From positions 1-43,078 of the forward strand of contig BTQL01000014.1 in NCBI GenBank assembly GCA_036985855.1: 43,078 bases of DNA, in the 5' to 3' direction. The notes beneath the pieces are model-generated. The model did no database searches and was not told where the DNA came from. It worked only from the letters and a program-made list of their open reading frames with translations. Both the position numbers and the translations under genes were made by a program. The stretch comes from B3-G11 sp036985855 (GTDB lineage Bacteria > Actinomycetota > Acidimicrobiia > Spongiisociales > UBA5794). This document shows, in pieces, positions 15,104 through 23,695 of this stretch; positions within the stretch are counted from its first letter, which is position 1, and each line of letters begins with the position of its first letter.

Positions 15104-16792
15104 TCAGCTCAGCCCGACAACGTTTCCTTCGGCGTCGATGTCGATCGAGTGCGCAGCCGGGTGGACACCCAGGCCTGGCATCCGGTTGATCGATCCGGTG
15201 AGAGGAAGGACGAAACCGGCCCCTGCGACGAGTTGTGCCTCACGAACTGGAAGCGTCCAGCCGGTCGGCGCTCCGAGGAGAGATGGGTTGTGGCTGAACG
15301 AGTACTGCGTCTTTGCCATGCAGATGGGCAGGTTGCCGTAGCCGTGGGCCTCGTAGTCAGCGAGCTGGCGCTTTGCTTTGATGTCGTACTCGACGCCATC
15401 TGCGCCGTAGACCTTCGTCGCGATCGTTTCGATCTTGTCAGTCAGACTCATGTCGGGTGTATACAGCGGAACAAAACTCGAGCCCGCGGCGGCCGCATCT
15501 CCCACTGCTTCAGCAAGGGCGACCATGCCCTTGGCACCCCCACTGTATGGATCTGCAATAGCCCAGACCGCGCCCTCTCCCTCGGCGATCTTGCCGATAG
15601 CTGCCAGTTCGGAAGGATGGTCCGTCGGGAAGCTGTTGGCGGCAACCACAGGCGTTACGCCGTGCTGGCGCACGTTTGCGATGTGCCTTCTCAGGTTGTC
15701 TGCTCCGGCCATGACATCGTCTGGGTTCTCCGCGACCATTTCGTCAGGAAGTGGCTTCCCCGCCTTTACCTGGAACTTCCCTGAGTTCAACTTCAGGGCC
15801 CGAACAGTTGCGACGATCACAGCAACATCTGGTGACATCCCGGACGCCGCACACTTCAGGTTGAAGAACTTCTCCGCACCAACGTCCGATCCGAATCCTG
15901 CCTCTGTGATGAGATAGTCTCCGCCGCGGATGCCCACCTGGTCTGCGACGATCGACGAGTTGCCGTGTGCGATGTTGGCAAAGGGTCCCGTGTGGATCAG
16001 CGCAGGTGTGCCTTCGAGAGTCTGCATGAGGTTCGGGTTGAGCGCATCCTTCAGGAGCACCGCCATCGCTCCCGCACCACCGATCTGTTCAGCGGTGACA
16101 GGTTCCTTGTGTCTGTCATAGCCGATGACGATCCGCCCGAGTCGCTCCCTGAGGTCCTGAAGGCTTGTTGCGAGACCGAGAACCGCCATGAGTTCGGACG
16201 CCGCCGTGATATCGAACCCGCCCTCGCGGGGAATGCCATCGAGCGTCGTACCGAGGCCGACGACGATATTGCGCAATGCCCGGTCGTTGACATCCATGAC
16301 CCGTCGCCACGTGACACGTTTGACGTTTATCGAGAGCTGGTTGCCCTGGTAGATGTGGTTGTCGATGAGCGCGGCGAGCATGTTGTTCGCAGAGGTGACT
16401 GCGTGGAAATCACCCGTGAGGTGAAGGTTCATCTCCTCCATGGGTACTACCTGGGAGTAACCACCACCCGCGGCACCACCCTTTATGCCGAACGTTGGAC
16501 CGAGGGAGGGCTGGCGAAGCGTCAGAACAGCCTTTTCATCGAGCAGTTTGAAGCCTTGCGCCAGACCGACTGACACCGTTGTCTTCCCTTCACCGAAAGG
16601 AGTGGGGTTCACGGCGGTCACCAGCACGTACTTGGCTCTTGGGGCGGCCATGTCATCGAGCGCATCGAGCTTGATCTTTGCAAGACCGGTGCCACGTTGT
16701 TCGACATATTGCTCTGGGATTCCCATCTCCCTTGCGATGTCGGTGATCGGTCGAAGTTTGGCTGCTCTCGCGATTTCTAGGTCGGTACGCAT
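15104..16792 (-). CDS. fhs: Formate-tetrahydrofolate ligase
   Basis: Fhs makes 10-formyl-THF from formate, ATP and THF, feeding formate into one-carbon metabolism. The 562-aa protein has the family N-terminus T-D-L-E-I-A-R-A-A-K-L-R-P-I, the P-loop-like T-P-F-G-E-G-K-T-T at about residues 64-72, the P-S-L-G-P-T-F-G-I-K-G-G-A-A-G-G-G-Y block and the later G-G-A-K-G motif. The ATG at 16792 was chosen because it gives this canonical N-terminus; an upstream ATG at 16885 would add 31 residues with no family match. It lies near the formate dehydrogenase operon on the same strand but is separated from it by mobA and its partner on the other strand. Confidence 0.95.
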   Translation of the reverse strand: MRTDLEIARAAKLRPITDIAREMGIPEQYVEQRGTGLAKIKLDALDDMAAPRAKYVLVTAVNPTPFGEGKTTVSVGLAQGFKLLDEKAVLTLRQPSLGPTFGIKGGAAGGGYSQVVPMEEMNLHLTGDFHAVTSANNMLAALIDNHIYQGNQLSINVKRVTWRRVMDVNDRALRNIVVGLGTTLDGIPREGGFDITAASELMAVLGLATSLQDLRERLGRIVIGYDRHKEPVTAEQIGGAGAMAVLLKDALNPNLMQTLEGTPALIHTGPFANIAHGNSSIVADQVGIRGGDYLITEAGFGSDVGAEKFFNLKCAASGMSPDVAVIVATVRALKLNSGKFQVKAGKPLPDEMVAENPDDVMAGADNLRRHIANVRQHGVTPVVAANSFPTDHPSELAAIGKIAEGEGAVWAIADPYSGGAKGMVALAEAVGDAAAAGSSFVPLYTPDMSLTDKIETIATKVYGADGVEYDIKAKRQLADYEAHGYGNLPICMAKTQYSFSHNPSLLGAPTGWTLPVREAQLVAGAGFVLPLTGSINRMPGLGVHPAAHSIDIDAEGNVVGLS

Positions 16793-16873
16793 AGGCGCCA
16801 CGCTACATAGCCCCACGCGCTCACGTGTTTCGTTTCTGAATTTCTCGTGCCCCACCTGAGCCAGAATGAGGAC

Positions 16874-17440
16874 ATGATCGCGCACACGATCGGAGCGATT
16901 CTGGCCGGCGGCTCGAGCCGCCGCATGGGCCGTGACAAGTCAAAACTCATTATCGGAGGCACACCATTCCTTGAACGTGTCCACGACACGATGGCCGGCG
17001 TCTTCACTGAGGTGATCGTCTGTGGCGGATTCGATGTTCCCCTTGACGGAGTGTTGATTCCAGATGAACGTCCGGGGGAGGGTCCGGTAGGAGGATTGCT
17101 CTCCGCGATGCGCATTGGACGAGGTCGGCCTGTGTTTGTGACGACGGTTGACATGCCGCTCGTGACTTCCGAAGCGATTTGTGCCGTCGTGCAACCTCGC
17201 GTTTCGGGAAGGATGATCAGGATCGCATCGGTTGCCGGAGAGGACCAACCGCTTTTCGGCGTATATGGACCAGATGTCGAACCGGTCGCTCGGGTTGCGT
17301 TCGAGTCTGGGAAGCGTTCAGTCCTTGGCGTGATCGAAGATGTCGGGCAAGTCACTCGGATCGACCTGGCCCCCGAGATGTTGCTCAACGTCAACACAGA
17401 GGCCGACTACGAGCGACTCATCGAGAGGCACGGACTATGA
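16874..17440 (+). CDS. mobA: Molybdenum cofactor guanylyltransferase (MobA-like)
   Basis: MobA attaches GMP to molybdopterin to give the guanine dinucleotide cofactor used by DMSO-reductase-family enzymes such as formate dehydrogenase. The 188-aa protein has the nucleotidyltransferase signature L-A-G-G-S-S-R-R-M-G-R-D-K-S-K-L near residues 9-24, G-P-V-G-G-L-L-S-A and the metal-binding V-D-M-P-L-V. ATG at 16874 is preferred; GTG at 16847 is possible. It faces the fdh operon convergently and overlaps the next small gene by ATGA. Context strongly favours cofactor supply to the neighbouring enzyme. Confidence 0.9.
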   Translation: MIAHTIGAILAGGSSRRMGRDKSKLIIGGTPFLERVHDTMAGVFTEVIVCGGFDVPLDGVLIPDERPGEGPVGGLLSAMRIGRGRPVFVTTVDMPLVTSEAICAVVQPRVSGRMIRIASVAGEDQPLFGVYGPDVEPVARVAFESGKRSVLGVIEDVGQVTRIDLAPEMLLNVNTEADYERLIERHGL

Positions 17441-17748
17441 AGATCAGGCTCGCTGCCGACGAGATCCGCATCAGACTCATCCTGGAGGATGTGGTGACTT
17501 TGTTAGACGGCGGCACCATCGATTGTGTCGTTATGCCCGGTACCTATTCGGTACGGATGACGACGTCTGCCCATGAACGGTCCGAGGTCACTTTCACGGT
17601 CGACGGAATAGATGTCACCATCCCATCCTCAGCCCTGCCGGACCTACCGGAGGATTTCGAACCGCACTCGTGGGGGGGCGACGCTGGACACCCTGAGGTG
17701 CTCGTCGAGCTGGACAAACAACGTCGCGCAGGAAAGCGCCGCCTCTAG
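17437..17748 (+). CDS. Small conserved hypothetical protein, DUF7009-like
   Basis: The 103-aa protein starts M-K-I-R-L-A-A-D-E-I-R-I-R-L-I-L-E-D-V, which resembles from memory a small family (DUF7009) with M-K-I-R-x-x-x-x-x-I-R-x-R-L-T-x-x-E-V at its start; the match is tentative. The middle is strand-rich with a V-T-F-T-V-D-G-I-D-V-T-I-P segment and the end is basic. No Cys pairs, signal or membrane helix are seen. It overlaps mobA (ATGA), and its stop TAG shares the palindrome CTAG with the fdhD stop on the other strand. A role in formate dehydrogenase maturation is a guess from position. Confidence 0.68.
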   Translation: MKIRLAADEIRIRLILEDVVTLLDGGTIDCVVMPGTYSVRMTTSAHERSEVTFTVDGIDVTIPSSALPDLPEDFEPHSWGGDAGHPEVLVELDKQRRAGKRRL

Positions 17749-18524
17749 GAGATCCTCGTTCCGCCGCAGTACAGGTTGAAACCATCGTCTCTGAGGAATC
17801 CAATGACGGTCATGCCGAGTTCCTCTCCGAGTTCAACGGCGAGTGACGACGCTCCCGATACGCCAGCGATGACGGGCATGCCCGCAACTGCGGCTTTCTG
17901 CACCATTTCGAAGCTGAGGCGACCGGACACCACCAGTGTGAAGTCGGAGAGTGGCCAGTGGTCGCGAGAGAGATCTCCAACGAGCTTGTCGACGGCGTTA
18001 TGGCGCCCGATGTCTTCCGCGATTCCGACGAGTTCTCCGCTGTACGCGAACGCGGCCGCCGCGTGGATGCTACCGGTCTGTTCGAACATCGTCTGGGAGG
18101 ATCGCATGGCATCAGGAAACGATGTGAGGATTTGCGCACCGATGCGAGGTCCAGTGGGAATCGTGCGCGCTGTGACGCGCACGGCGTCGATGGATGCCTT
18201 GCCACAGACTCCGCACGATGAGGATGTGTACAGGTTGCGTCTGAACTGCTCTGGGTCGATTTCGACACCTTCGGACAGAACGATCTCGTAACGGTCTCCC
18301 TCGTGGGAAGCATCGACCTGGCGGACCGCCGCGACTTCTCCCGGGTTGAGCACGATCCCTTCCGTGAGGGCGAACCCGAGCCCGAGATTCTGGTCGTCCC
18401 CCGGCGTTCGCATCAACACTGCAATGGGTACACCGTTCAGTCGGAACTCGACAGGCGCTTCTTCGACGAGTTCGTCGGTGGTCTCCAAGAACCCCGAAGT
18501 CGTGTACCGAGTGATGCGCCTCAC
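17745..18524 (-). CDS. fdhD: Formate dehydrogenase accessory sulfurtransferase
   Basis: FdhD carries sulfur from a cysteine desulfurase to the bis-MGD cofactor of formate dehydrogenase and is needed for activity. The 259-aa protein has the catalytic-loop motif S-S-C-G-V-C-G-K with Cys104 and Cys107, plus A-E-D-I-G-R-H-N-A-V-D-K and the late V-S-G-R-L-S-F-E-M-V-Q-K-A block typical of the family. The GTG at 18524 lies behind GAGAGGTG. It sits 82 bp downstream of the last fdh structural gene on the same strand, so it is probably in that operon. Its terminal CTAG is shared with the convergent gene. Confidence 0.95.
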   Translation of the reverse strand: MRRITRYTTSGFLETTDELVEEAPVEFRLNGVPIAVLMRTPGDDQNLGLGFALTEGIVLNPGEVAAVRQVDASHEGDRYEIVLSEGVEIDPEQFRRNLYTSSSCGVCGKASIDAVRVTARTIPTGPRIGAQILTSFPDAMRSSQTMFEQTGSIHAAAAFAYSGELVGIAEDIGRHNAVDKLVGDLSRDHWPLSDFTLVVSGRLSFEMVQKAAVAGMPVIAGVSGASSLAVELGEELGMTVIGFLRDDGFNLYCGGTRIS

Positions 18525-18606
18525 CAGGCACCTCTCTCTGCTTCATGTCTTCGTCTCTCGCCTGGCGGGAGAACCGCGCACCGTTGGCGCGCAGGGAAGG
18601 GGAGCC

Positions 18607-19464
18607 TCACGGATCCTCGCTCTGGAGGTACGCGTACCCGAACCGGCCCTTGATACACAGGTGACCGTCGGTCACCTCGTGATCGATCGGTGAGGTGACC
18701 TTCACCACTCGGTTGTCCTGGACGTGGAGGTCGAGGTTGCATCCGACACCACAGAACGAACAGATCGTTGTTGTGATCGTCTGTCGGTTCTCGTCCCATG
18801 TGCCGGCCTCGCGCATGTCGAACTCTGACTTGAACATGAGGGCGCCCGTCGGGCACACGCCGATGCAGTTCCCGCAGTACACACAGGCCGAGTCCGGCAG
18901 TACGACATCGAACTCTGTAGAGATCGTGGCGAACAGCCCCCTGCCGGCGACATCGATCGCAAAGGTGTTCTGTGCATCAGGCCCGCAGGCAGCAACGCAC
19001 CGATAACACATCACACACTTGTCGTAGTCCCTGATGTAGAGATCGTCCTGAACCTTGACTTCACGGTGCGCTTCATAGTGCCCGAACCGGTCCGGGCTCA
19101 CGTCGTACTTCGCCATCCACCGCTGAGTGTCGGCATCCGCGAGTGACAGATCGACCGTCGATGCATACATCTCGTAGAGTGTCTGCCTGGTGTTCGCGAT
19201 GCGCTCTGACTCGGTTGTGATCTCCATGCCGCGATCGACGGTCCGCGAGCATGACGGCACGAGTGTCCGAGATCCGGTGACTTCCACAACGCAGAGCCGA
19301 CACGAGTTGAACGGACTCAGCGTCTCGAGGAAACACATCGTTGGAATATCGACGTTTTCAGCCCTACAGACCTCGAGGATCGTGGCGTCCGGGCGGGCAA
19401 GCACCGTCTTCCCGTTGACCGTTACTTCGACGAGCCCTGGATTCGGAAGTACCGACTCGATCAC
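18607..19464 (-). CDS. Formate dehydrogenase alpha subunit, N-terminal iron-sulfur half (split gene)
   Basis: This 285-aa protein holds the electron-transfer part normally found at the N-terminus of an FdsA/NuoG-type alpha subunit. In order: a 2Fe-2S ferredoxin domain (C-F-L-E-T-L...S-C-R-L-C...S-C-S-R, residues ~43-75), two 4Fe-4S sites (D-K-C-V-M-C-Y-R-C-V-A-A-C and A-C-V-Y-C-G-N-C-I-G-V-C-P), then the molybdopterin-oxidoreductase Fe4S4 domain (C-S-F-C-G-V-G-C-N...L-C-I-K-G-R-F-G) at the C-terminus. It stops exactly where the molybdopterin domain should begin; that domain is the separate gene at 21187-23073. Its start overlaps the stop of the flavoprotein gene by 4 bp, so subunits are co-translated. 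Confidence 0.92.
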   Translation of the reverse strand: MIESVLPNPGLVEVTVNGKTVLARPDATILEVCRAENVDIPTMCFLETLSPFNSCRLCVVEVTGSRTLVPSCSRTVDRGMEITTESERIANTRQTLYEMYASTVDLSLADADTQRWMAKYDVSPDRFGHYEAHREVKVQDDLYIRDYDKCVMCYRCVAACGPDAQNTFAIDVAGRGLFATISTEFDVVLPDSACVYCGNCIGVCPTGALMFKSEFDMREAGTWDENRQTITTTICSFCGVGCNLDLHVQDNRVVKVTSPIDHEVTDGHLCIKGRFGYAYLQSEDP

Positions 19465-21107
19465 GCGTCACTTCCGATCAGTCCGATTCGAATCGCAGAC
19501 TCGACCGCATTTGAGGCGGTGTGACCGAGGCCACAGATCGAAGCGTCTCGCATCACCCAGCCGATGTTGTCGAGGTCGCGGCGGTCGGTCTGGGTATCGC
19601 TTCCCTCGCGCATCCGTCCAACGATGTCGAGCTGTCGGGTGGTTCCCACCCTGCACGGCACACACAGGCCGCATGACTCATGGGCGAAGAACTCTGCGAT
19701 CCGGTGTGTGATCTCCATCATGTCGACATCGGTGTTGAACACGATGATCGCGCCGGAACCAAGCGAGATACCGGAGTCGCGCCCGTCCTCGAAGGTCAGG
19801 GGAACATCGAGCTGTGTTTCTGTGAGGAACGAGCCGGCGGCGCCGCCGGTGAGAACCGCCTGAATCTCGCCGTTTGCTCCCCCAGCGAGGTTGATGAGTT
19901 CCCTCGTGGTAACACCGAACTCAACGTGATATACGCCAGGGTTGCCGACGTTGCCACTCACACAGAACAGCTTGAGCCCTGTGGACTCCTCGGTACCTAT
20001 CTGAGCAAATGCCGCGCCTCGATCTGTGACGATGCCGGGGATGGCAGCGAGCGTCTCGACGTTGTTGATCAGGGTTGGCGAACCGAAGAGGCCCGATTGG
20101 GTTGGAAAAGGTGGTTTCTGCCGTGGCTGCCCGCGGAATCCTTCGATCGAATTGAAGAGCGCTGTCTCTTCTCCACAGATGTAGGCACCAGCCCCTCTGC
20201 GGATCTCGATATCGACATCGAGATCTGACCCCGCAACTTCCAACGCTGAAGCGAGCAGATCCTCTGCCTCGCGGTACTCGCCACGGATGTAGATGTACGC
20301 CTTGGAAGCTCCGACGGCGAATGCCGCAATGGCGATTCCCTCGATGAGGGCAAAGGGATTCTGCTCGATCAACCAGCGGTCCTTGAAGGTTCCCGGCTCG
20401 GATTCGTCGGCGTTGCAGACAACGTACTTCGTGTCACCCGGAGCATTGGCGACGCCATTCCACTTGACTCCAACAGGGAAAGCTGCGCCTCCCCGCCCTC
20501 TGATTCCCGACGCGACAACTTCGTTGCGCACGGCCGCTGCTCCCATAGTGTGCGCCTTTGTGAGGGCGGTGAAGAAAGGCGCGGGAACGGGTGGCGTGTT
20601 CGTCGTGACCGAATCCCCGCGGAGCACGGCCGCGATCTCGTCAGCGGTGGCCGGAGCGATCGTGAGTGCCTGCTCTCCTGCTCTTTGGATGAATGCAACT
20701 GTGCCCTTCTCGCAGTGCCCGAGGCATGCGGACCTCACCCACATGCTCTCGCCGTTTGCAGTGTTCTCAGGCCCCAATTCGGCCTCGAGATCCGAGATGA
20801 GCTTGTTTCCGTCGCCAGCCTTGCATACGACGTCATCACACACCCGGGCTACGCGTGCCGGCATGTGCTCAGTCGTGATCAGGTCGTAGAACGTCGCGAC
20901 GCCGTACGCCTCCGCGGGGGCGACTGGGATACGTTTTGAGACGTAGTTCAGAGCGCCGTGGCTCACCCAACCAATCGAGTCCTGTACCGCGTGAAGTACA
21001 GGGAGTAGCAGGTGACGCCGACTAGCCGCGCCGTGGAAGCCTCCATAGGCAACGTGGTCGTCGGTCGGGACTCGCTCTTCGGCGCCCGACCAGCTGGATT
21101 CAGGCAT
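19461..21107 (-). CDS. NAD-dependent formate dehydrogenase flavoprotein subunit, NuoE-NuoF fusion
   Basis: One 548-aa chain joins a NuoE-like 2Fe-2S thioredoxin-fold domain (residues ~30-165) to a NuoF-like FMN/NADH/4Fe-4S domain. The NuoE part has C-D-D-V-V-C and A-C-L-G-H-C. The NuoF part has the NADH/FMN loops G-R-G-G-A-A-F-P-V-G and C-N-A-D-E-S-E-P-G-T-F-K-D, then G-A-Y-I-C-G-E-E-T-A-L and the cluster motif S-C-G-L-C-V-P-C-R with a later I-C-G-L-G Cys. It would pass electrons from the alpha-subunit clusters to NAD. ATG at 21107 has no clear ribosome-binding site; coding-like sequence in frame extends ~20 codons upstream without an ATG, GTG or TTG. Confidence 0.93.
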   Translation of the reverse strand: MPESSWSGAEERVPTDDHVAYGGFHGAASRRHLLLPVLHAVQDSIGWVSHGALNYVSKRIPVAPAEAYGVATFYDLITTEHMPARVARVCDDVVCKAGDGNKLISDLEAELGPENTANGESMWVRSACLGHCEKGTVAFIQRAGEQALTIAPATADEIAAVLRGDSVTTNTPPVPAPFFTALTKAHTMGAAAVRNEVVASGIRGRGGAAFPVGVKWNGVANAPGDTKYVVCNADESEPGTFKDRWLIEQNPFALIEGIAIAAFAVGASKAYIYIRGEYREAEDLLASALEVAGSDLDVDIEIRRGAGAYICGEETALFNSIEGFRGQPRQKPPFPTQSGLFGSPTLINNVETLAAIPGIVTDRGAAFAQIGTEESTGLKLFCVSGNVGNPGVYHVEFGVTTRELINLAGGANGEIQAVLTGGAAGSFLTETQLDVPLTFEDGRDSGISLGSGAIIVFNTDVDMMEITHRIAEFFAHESCGLCVPCRVGTTRQLDIVGRMREGSDTQTDRRDLDNIGWVMRDASICGLGHTASNAVESAIRIGLIGSDA

Positions 21108-21186
21108 CCCGAGAAGTTCATCGATCGCGGCCTGTTCCGCTGCGGTGGGAGAATCTGTCGTCGTTCGGTAGTCGATGTTGGTTTTC

Positions 21187-23073
21187 CTAGCCTTCTGGAA
21201 TCTTGTCGATGCGAACGGCGGTTGCCTTGAACTCGGCGGTTCCCGACTTCGGGTCCCATGCGTCGATCGTCAGCCGATTGACGTCGACTTCGTCTGGTGC
21301 GTGGAACGCCATGAACACGAGACCTCTGCGTAGGCCCTTGACAATGCGCACGCGTACCTCGATCGAACCGCGGCGCGAAGTGACTTTGACTGTTTGACCT
21401 TCGGCCACGTCGAGATCCGCGGCCTGCTCCTTGGTCATGTCCAGGACCGCGTCCGCTCGGATCGGGGAGCGGTAACCACTGGACTGCACACCCGTGTTGT
21501 ACGAATCGAGTCTGCGACCCGTCGTGAGCCTGATCGGGAAATCGTCGGCAAGGGGATCGACCGGAGGTACCCATCGAACGACCGAGAAAGGCGCCGGTTC
21601 ACGAGGCATCGGGTCTTCCCACAGCCATGCGTGGAGGAAGGGAGTTCCCGGATGATTCTCATCGGGACATGGCCACTGGAGTCCACCAAGCGCCTCGAGT
21701 CGATCGTATGACATGCCGGCGTGCATCGGTGACAGGCTGCGGAGTTCGTCCCAGATCGCTTCCGCAGATTGAAGCTCCCAATCGTGTCCGAGCTTGCCGG
21801 CGAGCATCGTGAGGATCTCGATGTCATCCTTTGAGTCACCTGGTGGGTCGAGTGCCTTTCGAACACGTTGCACGCGGCGCTCCGACGAGGTGACCGTGCC
21901 ATCGGTTTCGGCCCAGCCGGCGGCCGCAGGAAACACAACATCGGCCATCTTGGCGGTTTTCGTGAGGAACATGTCCTGGACGACAAGGTGGTCGAGGCCT
22001 TCGAGAAGCTTGCGGGTGCGTCCGACGTCTGCCTCGGATTGTGCAGGGTTCTCTCCGATGACGTACAGCGCCGTCAGGTCCCCGCTCTCCATGGCGTCGA
22101 TCATCTGGGAAATGTGCCACCCGGGCTCGACTGGGACACTTGTTTCCCACGTTGCCTCGAACTTCGCCCTTGCGTCTGGATCCGTCACATCCTGGAAACC
22201 AGGGAACTTGTTCGGGAGTGCGCCCATGTCTCCACCACCCTGCACATTGTTCTGTCCACGGATGGGTACGAGGCCTGAGCCCCATCGGCCGACATGGCCG
22301 GTGAGGAGCGAAAGGTTGATGAGGGAGAGCACGTTGTCTGTGGCATTTGCGTGTTCGGTGATCCCGAGTGTCCAACACAGCTGCGCGGTGCGCGCCTTTG
22401 CGTAGTCATGGGCAAACGAGCGGATCGCATCTGCAGGGACACCGGTGATCTCCTCGCCTCGCTCGAGCGTCCACGATTCGACTGACTCTGCGTAGGTCGC
22501 GAAACCGGAGGTCGAGTGTTCGATGAACTCGGTGTTTACCAAACCTGCGGTGATGATCTCGCGGGCGACGGTGTTGGAGAGAGCGATGTCTGAGCCGACG
22601 TCGATACCGAGCCAGGTATCTGCCCACTCGGCAGACTCGGAGCGCCTGGGGTCAATGGTGTACATCTTGGCGCCATTGCGGACACCCTTGGCGAGGTGGT
22701 GGAAGAAGATGGGGTGGGCGTTGCGCGCGTTTGAACCCCACAGGATGATGAGATCCGTGGTCTCGATCTCTTTGTAGGAGGAGGTACCTCCTCCGGCTCC
22801 GAGCACTGCCGCCAGACCGGCGACCGAGGGAGCGTGTCAGGTTCGGTTGCAGCTGTCGACGTTGTTCGTGCCCAGGACCGCCCTGGCAAACTTCTGTGCA
22901 ACGAAGTTCATCTCGTTGGTTGCCTTGGAGCAAGAGAACATGCCGGTTGCCTTCCCCGGATTTCGTTTGAAACCAACCGCTGCCGCTGCGAGCGCGGTGT
23001 CCCAGTTCGTTGCCTGAAGTTCCCCGTCCACGCGGATCATCGGCGTCGTCAATCGCTCATATCGAGTACCCAT
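21187..23073 (-). CDS. Selenocysteine-containing formate dehydrogenase catalytic (molybdopterin) subunit, C-terminal half of split alpha subunit
   Basis: The frame runs from ATG 23073 (AAGGAGGTG at 23076-23084, an excellent ribosome-binding site) to TAG 21187, 628 aa, interrupted by one in-frame TGA at 22837-22839. Around it the protein reads S-C-N-R-T-(TGA)-H-A-P-S-V-A-G-L, where family members have Cys or selenocysteine at exactly this place followed by the catalytic His. The UGA is therefore read as selenocysteine 79. Downstream are L-W-G-S-N-A-R-N-A-H-P and G-R-R-L-D-S-Y-N-T-G-V-Q, typical of bis-MGD formate dehydrogenases. The protein starts at R-L-T-T-P-M-I-R, immediately after the Fe4S4 domain, which is encoded separately at 18607-19464. 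Automatic calls would split it at the UGA. Confidence 0.93.
22796..22839 (-). promoter_or_regulatory. Bacterial SECIS-like element following the selenocysteine UGA
   Basis: Starting 12 nt after the UGA in the mRNA, GUCGCC (22824-22819) pairs with GGCGGC (22813-22808) with one G-U wobble, closing the loop GGUCU. An outer GCUCC/GGAGC pairing (22833-22829 with 22800-22796) can close the structure. As I remember it, the Escherichia coli fdhF SECIS has the same GGUCU apical loop at the same distance, arising from the same Gly-Leu codons. SelB would bind here to direct Sec-tRNA. Confidence 0.82.
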
Positions 23074-23133
23074 CTCACCTCCTTCCGTGCGAAACGAGGG
23101 TACCAGTAACGCTTCCTGCGATGTCCACCCCAT

Positions 23134-23185
23134 CGTTCTTGTGAAACCAAGTCCTCCGAGAGGACGTCAGTTACGCAAGAACGGG
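23134..23185. repeat. Degenerate second copy of the 11524-11580 palindrome
   Basis: Bases 23151-23185 are identical over 35 nt to 11545-11579. The left arm (23134-23156) has decayed: only the inner GTCCTC/GAGGAC (6 bp) and the outer CGTTCTT/AAGAACG (7 bp) still pair. The intact arm abuts the TAG of the minus-strand PPOX gene (23186-23188), so it again follows a stop codon directly. It lies between that gene and fdhA and could act as a partial terminator between them. Confidence 0.75.
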
Positions 23186-23665
23186 CTAGTAGGCGCCGCC
23201 GAGTTTTCTGTGGTCCCAGCTGGTGACCCTGCTTGGTTCGACGATGACAGCGGTGTTCTTTGGAGCGAATCGACCGAATGCGTTCTCAAGTGACTGCTCG
23301 TCCATTTGGACCGGCTCGTCGCCAACCATCGCGTACCTGGCCGCGAGCGCTCCGTAGATTCCAAGCACGTACCTTGCGTCGGTGACGAGCTTGGCGGTTC
23401 CTTGGATCATGACGCCCTGCAGTTGTGCGTATGCGTCCCCCGCTTCGACCAGCACCGAGAGGCGCGGGTCGCGCATCAAGTTGACGATCTTCTGAGACTT
23501 GGTGAAAGAACGGAAGACGATCCTGCCGTCATCCATCGTGAACCACATTGGTGCTAGGTGAGGCGAGCCGTCCCCCCCGAGGGTTGCCAACTGGAGTACT
23601 TTTGCGCCCGAGGACAGGAATTCGGTGATCTCGGCGTCGGTCATCGTGATGTCTTTTCGAGCCAT
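23186..23665 (-). CDS. PPOX/FDOR split-barrel flavin- or F420-dependent protein
   Basis: The 159-aa protein has the pyridoxamine-phosphate-oxidase-like split-barrel pattern: an N-terminal helix (M-T-D-A-E-I-T-E-F-L), V-L-Q-L-A-T-L-G-G-D-G-S-P-H-L-A-P-M-W-F, I-V-F-R-S-F-T-K-S-Q-K-I-V-N-L, R-D-P-R-L-S-V-L-V-E-A-G and a G-T-A-K-L-V-T segment. Such proteins bind FMN, F420 or haem; which one cannot be told here. It lies 112 bp upstream of the formate dehydrogenase genes on the same strand, separated by the degenerate palindrome, so shared transcription is possible but unsure. Confidence 0.82.
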   Translation of the reverse strand: MARKDITMTDAEITEFLSSGAKVLQLATLGGDGSPHLAPMWFTMDDGRIVFRSFTKSQKIVNLMRDPRLSVLVEAGDAYAQLQGVMIQGTAKLVTDARYVLGIYGALAARYAMVGDEPVQMDEQSLENAFGRFAPKNTAVIVEPSRVTSWDHRKLGGAY

Positions 23666-23695
23666 TCCAGCAATCTAGTGGAGGTGAGGACCGCC

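Noticed and set aside
17745..17748. Shared CTAG stops at 17745-17748 and 27983-27986 as a regulatory signal
   Set aside because: CTAG is self-complementary and gives TAG on both strands, so convergent genes ending there can arise by chance; two cases are too few.
22837..22839. Reading the fdhA TGA as a nonsense mutation or sequencing error
   Set aside because: It falls exactly on the Cys/Sec active-site position and is followed by a SECIS-like hairpin, which would be an unlikely coincidence.
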